DNA from: Fidelibacterota bacterium UBA2125
Lineage (GTDB): Bacteria > Fidelibacterota > Marinisomatia > Marinisomatales > S15-B10
NCBI GenBank assembly: GCA_002329125.1
Contig: DCXX01000137.1
Span: 1-17,365 of the forward strand
Direction of reading: 5' to 3'
DNA length: 17,365 bases
The notes beneath the pieces are model-generated. The model saw only the letters and a program-made list of their open reading frames with translations. It had not been told where the DNA came from and ran no database searches. Position 1 is the first letter of the stretch. Every line of letters starts with the position of its first letter. Positions 1 through 8,468 of this stretch are shown piece by piece. A program made the translations under genes and the position numbers.

Positions 1-2598
1 TGCCCCACGAACACCATCAAACAGACCATTATTCCAACCCGCTGTATAAAGAGGGCTGTATTGTTGTTTGTAGGCAACGGAGACTTTGTAAGGTATCTGT
101 GTAAAGGTGACATTTTCGATGTAGCTTGGCAAATATTCATGTTTAACGGCAAGAGCCTGGACTTGTGTCGTTTTTTTGAGAATAATAGGAGTTTTGTAAA
201 TAGGCGATGCTTCAGAGGGTTTTGAACCATCGATGGTATAATGGATGACGGCCCCAGGGGTAGGTGTTGAAATGGAGACTGTCATTGTATCAAGGAATCC
301 CCGCTCCTCATAATCAAAAACGGGATTCACAACAACATCCAAATTCATTGCTGACACGGGTCGCTGAGAATGATCAGTGGCCCAACTTTGATTAGGTTTG
401 TTACCCATTTTCAGGTCCAAGTTACCTCCGGCTGTAATTGTACTGTGTGACAGGTATGATTGATGCAAGGCAGTGCTGTCCAGGGAAGCTTTTTGAATAT
501 ATCGGTTCTCTGATGAAACTTCCTGTGCTCGAATTGTGAACGAATTGCCATTTTGCATATGGATGGTTGCTTCATCGAAAATGGGGGTGCCTAAAACATA
601 CATATCTTCACCCGGTGTGACAGGATAGAATCCAAGGGCACTGAAAACGTACCACGCCGACATTTGGCCACAATCCTCGTTTCCCGGAAGTCCATCTCTC
701 CCAGTGTTGTAAAGGTTATCCATAATCTGACGGGTTATGTTTTGAGTTTTCCAAGGTTTGCCGGCATAGTTGTAAAGATAAGCAAAATTGTGGCTCGGCT
801 CGTTTCCATGAGCGTATTGCCCTATGAGTCCGGTAATATCCGGTTGGTGTCTTCCAGAAAGATCTGTTGAAGCAGAGAACAAGTCATTCAGTCGATCAAC
901 GAATTTTTTTTCGCCACCCATCATTTCTATCATTCCAGAAACATCATGTGGAACAAAGTAGGTATACTGCCACGCATTGGCTTCTGTGTATGAAGATGTT
1001 ACCGCAAAAGGATCGAAGGACGGCTCCCACTGGCCTCCCTTTTTTCCACGCATGAACTTTGTTTCACTATCAAAAACCTGACGATAGTTCATTGCCCTTC
1101 GCATATAATTTTCACGGTCACGTTGTTTGTCAAGATAGTCCGCCATTTTGGCAATACACCAGTCGTCATAGGCATATTCCAATGTTTTGGACACACCCTC
1201 ATTCTCACGATCGATGGGTATGTACCCTTTCTTCTTATAGAATTCAAGCCCCAAATGATTGGCCTCAGCACTTGCCTTCATTGCGTCAAAAGCGGTTTCC
1301 ACATCAAAATTGGTCAAACCTTTAGCGTACGCATCGGTGATGACTGGAATTGAATGATAACCGATCATTGTTCCTGTTTCGTTGCCGGCCAGTTCCCAGA
1401 CAGGGAGGAGGTCACCTTCTTCATACTTTACAAGAAGTGTTCTGACCAGTTCAGTAGCAATATCCGGATATAAGAGAACAAACAGGGGATGAGCGGTGCG
1501 AAACGTATCCCAGAGCGAAAAAACGGTATACATTGATCTGTTGGGCGGAAGTTGATGGATGTCCAAATCTGCTCCGCGGTATCTTCCATCCACATCATTG
1601 AATACATTTGGAGCAATGAGGCTATGGTAGAGGGCGGTATAGAAATTAGTCTTTTCTCTTTCAGTACCACCCTTAACTGAAATAACAGATAACATTTTTT
1701 CCCATCGCTTTTTAGCTGATTGCCGGACCTTATCAAAATTCCAGCCTGGGAGTTCTTTTTCAAGATTTTTTCTTGCACCTTCAACGTCAACGGCTGAAAT
1801 GGCCACTTTCACCAGTAATTGTGACCTTGGTGAAAATTTAAAAGAAGCAAAAGTTTTCAGATCAGTGCCTTGACTTTTTTTGCTATCTTGAAGTAGGGTA
1901 CCATTTTCCAAGATTCCAGCTGATTCAAAGGATTCAGAAAATTGTGCTACAAAGTAAATAACCTGATTCTTGGCCCAGCCTGTGGATCTGCGCATGCCTA
2001 CAATTTCACGATCATTTGTGATCTCCACCCACGATTCAGTAGTACGATCACCAAGTCCATGTTTAAGATCTATAAGGATATGAGAAAGAGCTTCTTTTGT
2101 AAATGTGTACCTATGAAAACCGGCCCGCTCTGTCACCGTCATTTCAGCTTCGATCATATCGTCTTCAAGAGTGACACGGTAATAGCCGGGTTTTGCTTCC
2201 TCGCTGGAATGAGAAAAGCGTGACCTGTAGCCGGTTTCAGGGTTTGTTTCTTCTCCCGGTTCGGTAAACAATGTTCCTGACATGGGAGTCACCAAAATAT
2301 CACCGTAATCGATTGCCCCTGTCCCTGAAAGATGGGTATGACTAAAGCCAAGAATCGTAGAATTCAAACTGTGGTATCCGGAACAATTGTCCCAGCCATT
2401 CTGGCGGGTGTCAGGACTGAGTTGAACCATACCGAAAGGTAAAGTTGCTCCAGGGAAGGTGTGACCTGTGCCCCCCGTTCCGATGAAAGGATCAACAAAG
2501 TCTGTTAGATTAAGTTGATTTTTCTGGGAGCAACCAAATAAAAGAAGAAGACTAACCATCAATGAGAACTTTTTTGGTTTATTAATCAAGGACGTCAT
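1..2598 (-). CDS. GH92 family exo-alpha-mannosidase lipoprotein, 3' end outside window
   Basis: The minus-strand frame stays open from the ATG at 2598 to base 1, giving 866 residues, so the C-terminus lies beyond the window. The start has GGAG five bases upstream. A lipoprotein signal ends in LLLFGC (Cys23). Hallmarks of glycoside hydrolase family 92 follow: VDPFIGTGGTGH (35-46), HTFPGATLPFGMVQLSPD (46-63), EANAWQYTYFVPHD (general-acid Glu539 region), GNEPSH..YLYNYAGKPWKTQ, and LPGNEDCGQMSAWYVF (from 637; the acidic pair lies in the catalytic-base region). Known GH92 enzymes are calcium-dependent inverting exo-alpha-mannosidases acting on mannans or N-glycans. Residues about 750-830 resemble a chitobiase/hexosaminidase C-terminal domain (PTPGAVIHYTIDGSKPS). 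From about 840 a further module starts (YTAGWNNGLFDGVRG) that resembles the beginning of a discoidin/F5-8-type domain and is cut by the edge. The product is probably anchored to a membrane and trims exogenous mannosides. Family is clear; linkage specificity is not. Confidence 0.93.
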   Translation of the reverse strand, partial: MTSLINKPKKFSLMVSLLLLFGCSQKNQLNLTDFVDPFIGTGGTGHTFPGATLPFGMVQLSPDTRQNGWDNCSGYHSLNSTILGFSHTHLSGTGAIDYGDILVTPMSGTLFTEPGEETNPETGYRSRFSHSSEEAKPGYYRVTLEDDMIEAEMTVTERAGFHRYTFTKEALSHILIDLKHGLGDRTTESWVEITNDREIVGMRRSTGWAKNQVIYFVAQFSESFESAGILENGTLLQDSKKSQGTDLKTFASFKFSPRSQLLVKVAISAVDVEGARKNLEKELPGWNFDKVRQSAKKRWEKMLSVISVKGGTEREKTNFYTALYHSLIAPNVFNDVDGRYRGADLDIHQLPPNRSMYTVFSLWDTFRTAHPLFVLLYPDIATELVRTLLVKYEEGDLLPVWELAGNETGTMIGYHSIPVITDAYAKGLTNFDVETAFDAMKASAEANHLGLEFYKKKGYIPIDRENEGVSKTLEYAYDDWCIAKMADYLDKQRDRENYMRRAMNYRQVFDSETKFMRGKKGGQWEPSFDPFAVTSSYTEANAWQYTYFVPHDVSGMIEMMGGEKKFVDRLNDLFSASTDLSGRHQPDITGLIGQYAHGNEPSHNFAYLYNYAGKPWKTQNITRQIMDNLYNTGRDGLPGNEDCGQMSAWYVFSALGFYPVTPGEDMYVLGTPIFDEATIHMQNGNSFTIRAQEVSSENRYIQKASLDSTALHQSYLSHSTITAGGNLDLKMGNKPNQSWATDHSQRPVSAMNLDVVVNPVFDYEERGFLDTMTVSISTPTPGAVIHYTIDGSKPSEASPIYKTPIILKKTTQVQALAVKHEYLPSYIENVTFTQIPYKVSVAYKQQYSPLYTAGWNNGLFDGVRGA

Positions 2599-2975
2599 AT
2601 AAACTCCGAGTTTGAAAATATAATAACCTATTCTCCACAGGATTTTTGGGTAAAACTGAACTTGGACTGGTTCATCAGGGAAAAGATTGAAAAAGTTGTC
2701 TGAATAACCAGTTTTCTGAAAGGATAATTTCCGTTGGAAAGTTCTCAGTCTTATTGCACCCTAGTTGGAGAAATGATGCGGCAAATAAGAAATATAGAGG
2801 AAGGTGTTTCATTAAACGAGTGAGTCTAACATCAATAGTAGCTTTCCTCAAAGCGGAGTCCCTTCATATGTAAGTGTTGATTCCAAATGTGTTGTTTACT
2901 GTCCGACTGGATGGTTAGCTTACATTTTCCCTTTAACAATAGAGAAAAAAATTTATGTTATTAAGAGGAGAAAAA
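2599..2975. other. Non-coding gap between divergent mannosidase and GGT-like genes
   Basis: About 375 bases lie between the two divergent starts (2598 minus, 2976 plus). I see no convincing ORF, RNA gene or known riboswitch here. The gap must hold at least two promoters, but no clear sigma70 -35/-10 pair stands out on either strand. A small hairpin is visible: GCTTT (2841-2845), loop CCTC, AAAGC (2850-2854). It lacks a T-run and is probably incidental. Confidence 0.6.
2964..2970 (+). promoter_or_regulatory. Ribosome binding site that sets the GGT-like start
   Basis: AGAGGAG lies five bases before the ATG at 2976. An upstream in-frame ATG at 2955 has no such site and would place seven extra residues before a normal MKK signal peptide. 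The 2976 start is therefore preferred. Confidence 0.8.
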
Positions 2976-4634
2976 ATGAAAAAGTGGGGTCTTTTACTAG
3001 TTTTACTTCATTTCTTTTTCTTTGAAAGCTGTGCTCCGCCATCCTCTGGAAAAGAGGACTCCTCTCTGACAACACCACGGAAAGTTGTCAGATCCAGAAA
3101 TGGTGTTGTTACTACGGCTCATCCTCTGGCAACTGAGGCGGGCGTAGCCATGTTGGAGCAGGGAGGCAATGCCGCAGACGCAGCGGTAGCGGCCGCCTAT
3201 GCTCTGGCTGTGGTGGAGCCGAGCATGAGCGGTATTGGTGGAAGAGCACAAATTCTCATCCATACTGCTGATGGAGAGATTAAAGGAATTGATGCTACGA
3301 CACAGGCTCCCTCATCCTACGATCACATTACTGTACCAAAGGCAAAATACGGTTATCCCACTGTTGGTATTCCTGGGATGGTAGCTGGTTTGGATAAAGC
3401 ACTTAAATCCTACGGCTCGTTGCCTAGGGCAACAGTAATGGGACCAGCGATAAAATATGCTAAAGAAGGAACACTTATTCTTCCGGGGGAAGTTTTTAGG
3501 CGGAAGTGGGTAGTTAATCAGTTGAATGAATTTGAGGGGACCAGACGCCATTTTCTTAAGAAGGATGGAACCGTCCACGATCCCTGGGAGATCACTAAGC
3601 AAGAAGATTTGGCAAAGGTTCTTCAGGCCATTTCCGATGAAGGCGCTACTCTGTTTTACAAGGGGTGGATCGCTGAAAGAATGGTAGAGGATGTCCAGCG
3701 AAACGGTGGTGTCCTTACCATGGAATCTCTCGCCGAATACAAGGCAGAGGATTCTTACATTGTTAAGGGTAGCTACCGAGGATATGATCTGGCTGCTCTT
3801 TGGTTGCCTTCCTATGGTGCTATAACCATAGAAGCACTTCATATCATGGAAGCATTCCCCGACTCACTTTTTGATGGTGCTGACTGGGCACGGGTAGTCT
3901 ATCACGCCATTTCAGCAGCGTACTTGGATCGCGCCGGGGATCTGCCCATTGAGGATGCGGATCGCCTTACATCAAAGGCGTGGGCTCAAAAGCGGGCTCT
4001 TGAGACTGGATTACTTTCATCAAAAGCGTTGCCATCTGAGTCTTCAAACACAGGACTTCCTCCTGCATGGACAGAGCCAGTAGGTCATACCACCCATTTA
4101 ACTGTAGTTGACCGTAACGGAATGGTAGTGGCTTTGACTCAGACAGTAGGCCCCATTATGGGCTCAAAGGTTGCAACTCCGGGACTTGGCTTTATTTATG
4201 CCGCAACCCTAGGCGGTTATCTTGGGGAAATGAAAGCTGGTCAGCGAGCTGCATCACACATTTCACCTCTTATGGTTATGAAAGATGGTAAACCAATTCT
4301 GGCACTGGGCGCTGCGGGTGGTTCCAGAATACCCTCTGCAGTGGTAGCCATTACAAGCCGTGTTATAGATCAAGGCTATTCTTTGGATAAAGCCTTGGCT
4401 CTTCCAAGGGTCTATCCTGTTGAAAAAGGAATTGACCTAGAATGGACAGGTGACAATGGTTGGTCAGTTCAAGACAGTAGCTATCTTGCTGGATTAAACT
4501 ACAAAGTATTTATGAAACGGCGTCCCGGTATGTTCGGGAGGTCAAATGCTGTTATGTTGGATACGTTGAAAGGAGAGTGGATAGGAGTCTCGGATCCTGA
4601 TTGGGAAGGATCCGCAGCTTCACCAAAAAATTAG
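2976..4634 (+). CDS. Gamma-glutamyltransferase-fold lipoprotein with altered substrate pocket
   Basis: This 552-residue protein has a lipoprotein signal (MKKWGLLLVLLHFFFFESC, Cys19) followed by the full gamma-glutamyltranspeptidase fold. The N-terminal signature LEQGGNAADAAVAAAYAL is present. The autoprocessing and nucleophile site is GHTTHLTVVD (Thr372, Thr373), giving a predicted small subunit of 181 residues, close to the usual 190. The oxyanion Gly-Gly is kept in GAAGGSRIP. Residues that hold the gamma-glutamyl group in E. coli GGT appear replaced: Arg114 by Thr108 (DATTQAP for DFREMAP), Asn411 by Gly392, Asp433 by Gly414, Ser463 by His (RAASHISP for RPLSSMSP). It is therefore likely an active, self-cleaving Ntn hydrolase or amidase in the envelope, but probably not a glutathione-type GGT. 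These residue matches rest on my memory of the E. coli sequence. The gene ends one base from the convergent trihaem gene. Confidence 0.88.
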   Translation: MKKWGLLLVLLHFFFFESCAPPSSGKEDSSLTTPRKVVRSRNGVVTTAHPLATEAGVAMLEQGGNAADAAVAAAYALAVVEPSMSGIGGRAQILIHTADGEIKGIDATTQAPSSYDHITVPKAKYGYPTVGIPGMVAGLDKALKSYGSLPRATVMGPAIKYAKEGTLILPGEVFRRKWVVNQLNEFEGTRRHFLKKDGTVHDPWEITKQEDLAKVLQAISDEGATLFYKGWIAERMVEDVQRNGGVLTMESLAEYKAEDSYIVKGSYRGYDLAALWLPSYGAITIEALHIMEAFPDSLFDGADWARVVYHAISAAYLDRAGDLPIEDADRLTSKAWAQKRALETGLLSSKALPSESSNTGLPPAWTEPVGHTTHLTVVDRNGMVVALTQTVGPIMGSKVATPGLGFIYAATLGGYLGEMKAGQRAASHISPLMVMKDGKPILALGAAGGSRIPSAVVAITSRVIDQGYSLDKALALPRVYPVEKGIDLEWTGDNGWSVQDSSYLAGLNYKVFMKRRPGMFGRSNAVMLDTLKGEWIGVSDPDWEGSAASPKN

Positions 4635-4635
4635 T

Positions 4636-5250
4636 TTACTCTGCGAAAATCCTGGCTACGTCAACACCATGACAGGAATTACAACCTCCCATCGAAATGC
4701 TGAACGAAACGGGCATACTATATTCACCATGATCAGTAACTACCGATGGATAAAGTAAGCCAACTTCCCCATCACCCTTACCGCCCGGCATTATCTCTTT
4801 AGTTGTATAAAAATTTCCATTGCCATCAACTTCCAAAACAGCAACAGGGTTTTCAAGTTGATTATTTCTGGGATAAAAATTTACTTTGATATTTGGGTAT
4901 GGAGTTTCCCCATCAGGTTTGTACACACTCCCAGCAACTGTATAAATACCTCTGCCAGCTCCTTCTATTGAGTGACATGAAAGGCAATCCTTTCCAACAT
5001 TGTGGCTTCGAAGTTCTCCGATTTTACTTACTTTTACTTCAAGTCCGTGGCACTTATTACATTTTGCTTCATTCATATGAAGCGGGAAGGTAAACGACTC
5101 GTTTGTCGATTCTTCTTCAGTAAGAAAAATGGCATTAGGTTCACCACAACCGTTTAGCATAAACGAAACAAGAAAGATTAATAGATTGTTGTAGCTAAAA
5201 TGAAATTTTATTCGCAATGATCTGCCAGATGAGCTGTGATTTTCACCCAA
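4636..5250 (-). CDS. Trihaem c-type cytochrome lipoprotein with inserted beta domain
   Basis: The 204-residue product (from the TTG at 5250) contains three CXXCH haem motifs: CNKCH (64-68), CLSCH (89-93) and CNSCH (190-194). A hydrophobic segment ends in MLNGC (Cys35), a lipobox. Between haems 2 and 3, residues about 103-185 hold no Cys and read as a beta-sandwich insert (TVAGSVYKPDGETPYPNIKV), like CNA-B or carboxypeptidase-regulatory domains. A membrane-tethered electron carrier is likely; its partner is unknown. It is the last gene of the seven-gene minus-strand run, 80 bases after the BNR gene. The start is uncertain: there is no ATG upstream of the signal, the TTG at 5250 has a poor ribosome site, and a TTG at 5217 would give a more typical signal peptide (RIKFHFSYNNLLIFLVSF). 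I know no named family with exactly this arrangement. Confidence 0.82.
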   Translation of the reverse strand: MGENHSSSGRSLRIKFHFSYNNLLIFLVSFMLNGCGEPNAIFLTEEESTNESFTFPLHMNEAKCNKCHGLEVKVSKIGELRSHNVGKDCLSCHSIEGAGRGIYTVAGSVYKPDGETPYPNIKVNFYPRNNQLENPVAVLEVDGNGNFYTTKEIMPGGKGDGEVGLLYPSVVTDHGEYSMPVSFSISMGGCNSCHGVDVARIFAE

Positions 5251-5330
5251 GCAATAAATATACCTAGAATGAGCTTAAGGCACAATTCTTTGTACTATTA
5301 GAAGAGCGGCAATTAAGTGAAAAAGTTTAC

Positions 5331-8288
5331 TTACTTGCTTAGGTAATCAAGTTTTTTCTTTAGCTCTTCAAACCGCTCAAAAGCATCTTTGCCGGGCATC
5401 TGGTCAGCTTGATCAATCATTGATGCAAGGTATTGAATTTGATCGACAAGCATGGGTTGGGGATAAGGTCCATCATTTGTAACGAGCGCGCGGTAAGATT
5501 TAGATGATTTGTCTGAAGATTTTTCTTCAGCGAGCCGTCTGGCGCTGGACAGAAGATCTCTTACTTGGAGTGCAAGCTTCTCCTGTTCAGAGAGATCCTG
5601 AGAGGTGACGCCACTTTCCTTTATCCTTGGATCAGCCATTAATTGAAAAGACTGTTTCTGTTCTTTACTATCAACAGTCATTCTGACACTATAGCGGCCC
5701 GGTGCCGCCATGGGGCCGTTTCGAAAGGCTCTTCTGGGATTTATATCCCAAGCGCCTGAATGACGTAGATCCCAACGGAAACGGTGGGTTCCCGCACTTT
5801 TTTCAAGAGTAATTTTTCCACCTCTCATAAAAAATCCGGTGGCCATATTTGTCCGAGCTTGTGAGTTGCCAGTGTCTGACGAAGTGCTACTGTAGGATCT
5901 CACAACATTACCTTGGCTGTTAAGTAGATCTATTGTTATATCACCAGGCGGTTCTTTCGCCAAAAAATAGTCAATGATAACTGATGATGGTGGATACTCA
6001 GGGACATCAGAACGACCAAAACTACGATAGCGAAAACGGTGTGTATCCCTTGGTTTGAAAAGTGTGGTGATACTTTCTTCAACAGACTTTTCCCATGAAT
6101 GTAATGTGGAAATATCATCAAGAATCCAGAAAGAGCGTCCCATTGTGGAGACGGCAAGATTATTACGGTAAACTTTAATGTCAGTTACCGGCGTAACCGG
6201 CAGATTTTGTTGAAATGCTTTCCAGGTTTTTCCGTCATCGAAGGACATAAACAGACCAAATTCTGTGCCGGCATAGAGGAGCCCTTCACGGTTTGGATCT
6301 TCTCTCACCACTCTGGTTGGGTAATCGGCCGGGATGCCGTTTTTCCCGTTTGTAAGAAGGTTCCAGCTTTTTCCGTAGTTCTCTGTTTTATAAATATATG
6401 GTTTCCAGTCCCCCAGTTGGTAACGAAGAACCGCGATATAAGCTTTTGATGCCTTGTGTGAAGATGGCTCTACAGCGTCTACACGGCCGCCGGGAAGTAG
6501 GTCTATTGGTGTAACGTTTTTCCATTTTTTACCGCTGTTCCGGGTAACATGGACAGGTCCATCATTGGCGCCTACCCATATGACACCTTTTTTCAAGGTG
6601 GATTCACGAATAGAATAAATTGTGCTGTAATTTTCCTCACCAGTGATATCCCGCGTTATAGGTGATCCGGAGAAAACCTGCTTGTCCGGCTCAAAGGCGG
6701 TGAGATCGGGGGAAATGATTTCCCATGTTTCTCCATCGTTAGTTGTTTTGTGTACAAACTGTGATGTGTGATAAACAGTATTCGGATCATGCGGGGAAAC
6801 ATGGATAGGGGATACCCGTTGGAAACGGAACTTCATATCTTTTGGGTTATGCCCGTAAATATTTGCCGCGCCGACATAATATTGTCTTTCCTGACCGGTC
6901 CGCTTGTCAAAAGTGCCAAACCTTCCTTTGCAATTGGAGTAAACAATCCATGGTGAGCTAGGCTTAGGAACAGCGGGTCCCGTTTCACACCCTCCTACGG
7001 CCATCCAAAGATTGATTCCACCACCAGGTGCATTCAATGGTGGCAAACTGGGTAAAGCGATAGTTGAATTATCCTGTTGCCCAGCGTACAACCAGTAAGG
7101 ATACTGATCGTCCACTTCCACTTGATACAGCTCCGCGGTAGGTTGATTGAACTGAGTTGTCCATGTCTTACCTGAGTTAGTTGTTACATTAACACCACCA
7201 TCATTGGCTTGAACCCAAAGGGAGGTATCTGCTGGGTGTACCCAAATATCGTGATTGTCACCATGTGGTGTTGAAAGAACTCGCCATGTTTCACCGCCGT
7301 CATCAGATCGCATTATCCGGTTGGCATTAGAGAATAAAATATCCGCATTCAGTGGGTTAGATTCCAGATTTGCATAATAGAAAGGTCTGTTCACCAGTTC
7401 CTTACGATCGCTGATTTGGCGATAGGACTCACCTCTATCATCAGAGCGGTAAAGACCCCCGGCATCTCCTGGTGCCTCAACGATGGCTGATAGCCTGTTT
7501 GGATCAGCCGCTGAAACGGCCAGATCGATCTTCCCTATTAGCCCTTTAGGCAAACCATTTCTTTTTAGTTCCCAAGTGTCACCTCCATCTGTGGACTTGT
7601 AAATGCCGCCGTTCTTGCCACCGCTTATGATTGTCCACGGCTTCCTCTCCGCCCGCCAAGCTGCGGCATAAATTGTGCTGGGATTGTCCGGTGCAAACTT
7701 CAGATCTGAAATACCCACCGAGTCAGCGATGAAAAGGACTTTATTCCATGTCTTTCCGCCGTCTTTCGTTCTGAAAACTCCGCGTTCTTTGTTCGGCTGA
7801 AAGGCCTGCCCTATGGCGGCTACAAATACAACCTTTGGATTTGTCGGATGAATCTCAACTGCACCTATATGACCACTATTATTCAGTCCCACGTGTTGCC
7901 ATGTTTCACCATCATCGGTTGATTTATACATGCCTTTACCCGTTATGACATTTGATCGAAGTCCATCTGAGCCTGTCCCAACGTAAACAACTTCAGGATT
8001 AGACTGAACAACGGCAATAGCACCAATTGAAGGGGAAGCAAAGTAACCGTCAGAAACGTTGATCCAGGTTACACCAAAATCGGTCGTTTTCCAGACACCT
8101 CCGCCAGACGCACCCATGTAAAAGGTTCCAGGATGTTTAACTACACCTTCTACAGCAGTTACACGACCCCCTCGGGTAGGACCTATATTCCGGTACTGAA
8201 AAATATCGAATGAATTCCTGTCTTCAGCATGAAGGTGATACAGGCTTAGAATGATTATAAATATAAATAGAAAAGGAACTTTTTTCAT
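5331..8288 (-). CDS. Large exported BNR/Asp-box beta-propeller protein (VPS10/sortilin-like)
   Basis: About 985 residues from the ATG at 8288. A Sec signal peptide (MKKVPFLFIFIIILSLYHLHA) should be cut before EDRNSF. At least eleven Asp-box motifs (S/T-x-D/N-x-G-x-T-W) lie between residues about 67 and 690, for example KTTDFGVTW, KSTDDGETW, KSTDGGDTW, RSDDGGETW and MSFDDGKTW. This implies one or two large beta-propellers. The propeller part ends in TMGRSFWILDDIS, typical of this family of roughly 1000-residue proteins often auto-named 'glycosyl hydrolase'. The C-terminal 250 residues contain an Ig-like stretch (GTHRFRWDLRH) and a helical, charged tail. No catalytic site is evident, so the enzyme name is not supported; binding or scaffolding is as likely. 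An in-frame TTG at 8309 adds seven residues but has no better ribosome site, so I chose the ATG. It follows the DUF4198 gene after a 180-base gap. Confidence 0.88.
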   Translation of the reverse strand: MKKVPFLFIFIIILSLYHLHAEDRNSFDIFQYRNIGPTRGGRVTAVEGVVKHPGTFYMGASGGGVWKTTDFGVTWINVSDGYFASPSIGAIAVVQSNPEVVYVGTGSDGLRSNVITGKGMYKSTDDGETWQHVGLNNSGHIGAVEIHPTNPKVVFVAAIGQAFQPNKERGVFRTKDGGKTWNKVLFIADSVGISDLKFAPDNPSTIYAAAWRAERKPWTIISGGKNGGIYKSTDGGDTWELKRNGLPKGLIGKIDLAVSAADPNRLSAIVEAPGDAGGLYRSDDRGESYRQISDRKELVNRPFYYANLESNPLNADILFSNANRIMRSDDGGETWRVLSTPHGDNHDIWVHPADTSLWVQANDGGVNVTTNSGKTWTTQFNQPTAELYQVEVDDQYPYWLYAGQQDNSTIALPSLPPLNAPGGGINLWMAVGGCETGPAVPKPSSPWIVYSNCKGRFGTFDKRTGQERQYYVGAANIYGHNPKDMKFRFQRVSPIHVSPHDPNTVYHTSQFVHKTTNDGETWEIISPDLTAFEPDKQVFSGSPITRDITGEENYSTIYSIRESTLKKGVIWVGANDGPVHVTRNSGKKWKNVTPIDLLPGGRVDAVEPSSHKASKAYIAVLRYQLGDWKPYIYKTENYGKSWNLLTNGKNGIPADYPTRVVREDPNREGLLYAGTEFGLFMSFDDGKTWKAFQQNLPVTPVTDIKVYRNNLAVSTMGRSFWILDDISTLHSWEKSVEESITTLFKPRDTHRFRYRSFGRSDVPEYPPSSVIIDYFLAKEPPGDITIDLLNSQGNVVRSYSSTSSDTGNSQARTNMATGFFMRGGKITLEKSAGTHRFRWDLRHSGAWDINPRRAFRNGPMAAPGRYSVRMTVDSKEQKQSFQLMADPRIKESGVTSQDLSEQEKLALQVRDLLSSARRLAEEKSSDKSSKSYRALVTNDGPYPQPMLVDQIQYLASMIDQADQMPGKDAFERFEELKKKLDYLSK

Positions 8289-8378
8289 CTTAACCCCACT
8301 TATTCCCAATATTTAGAGGAAACTTAACCGATGTTTAATTGAATCACTCAGTCAGAATGTATGGATTGTCATATACAG

Positions 8379-8422
8379 AAACAATTCTTCTCAAACGATA
8401 TGACGAAAGAGAAATATTGTTT
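8379..8422 (-). terminator. AT-rich hairpin after the DUF4198 gene, possible weak terminator
   Basis: AAACAAT (8379-8385) pairs with ATTGTTT (8416-8422) and TTCTC (8388-8392) with GAGAA (8409-8413), with a 2x2 internal loop and a 16-base apical loop. It sits about 45 bases downstream of the DUF4198 stop. The T-run is poor and the stem is AT-rich, so it may only attenuate read-through into the BNR gene or be incidental. Confidence 0.25.
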
Positions 8423-8468
8423 ACGGCAGAAATAAACAGTGATCCCGTACTTATAGTTTTGCAGTTGG

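Noticed and set aside
1059..2223. Several plus- and minus-strand ORFs of 60-120 residues within the mannosidase gene.
   Set aside because: They are overlapped by an 866-codon frame with strong GH92 motifs and have no family features or ribosome sites of their own.
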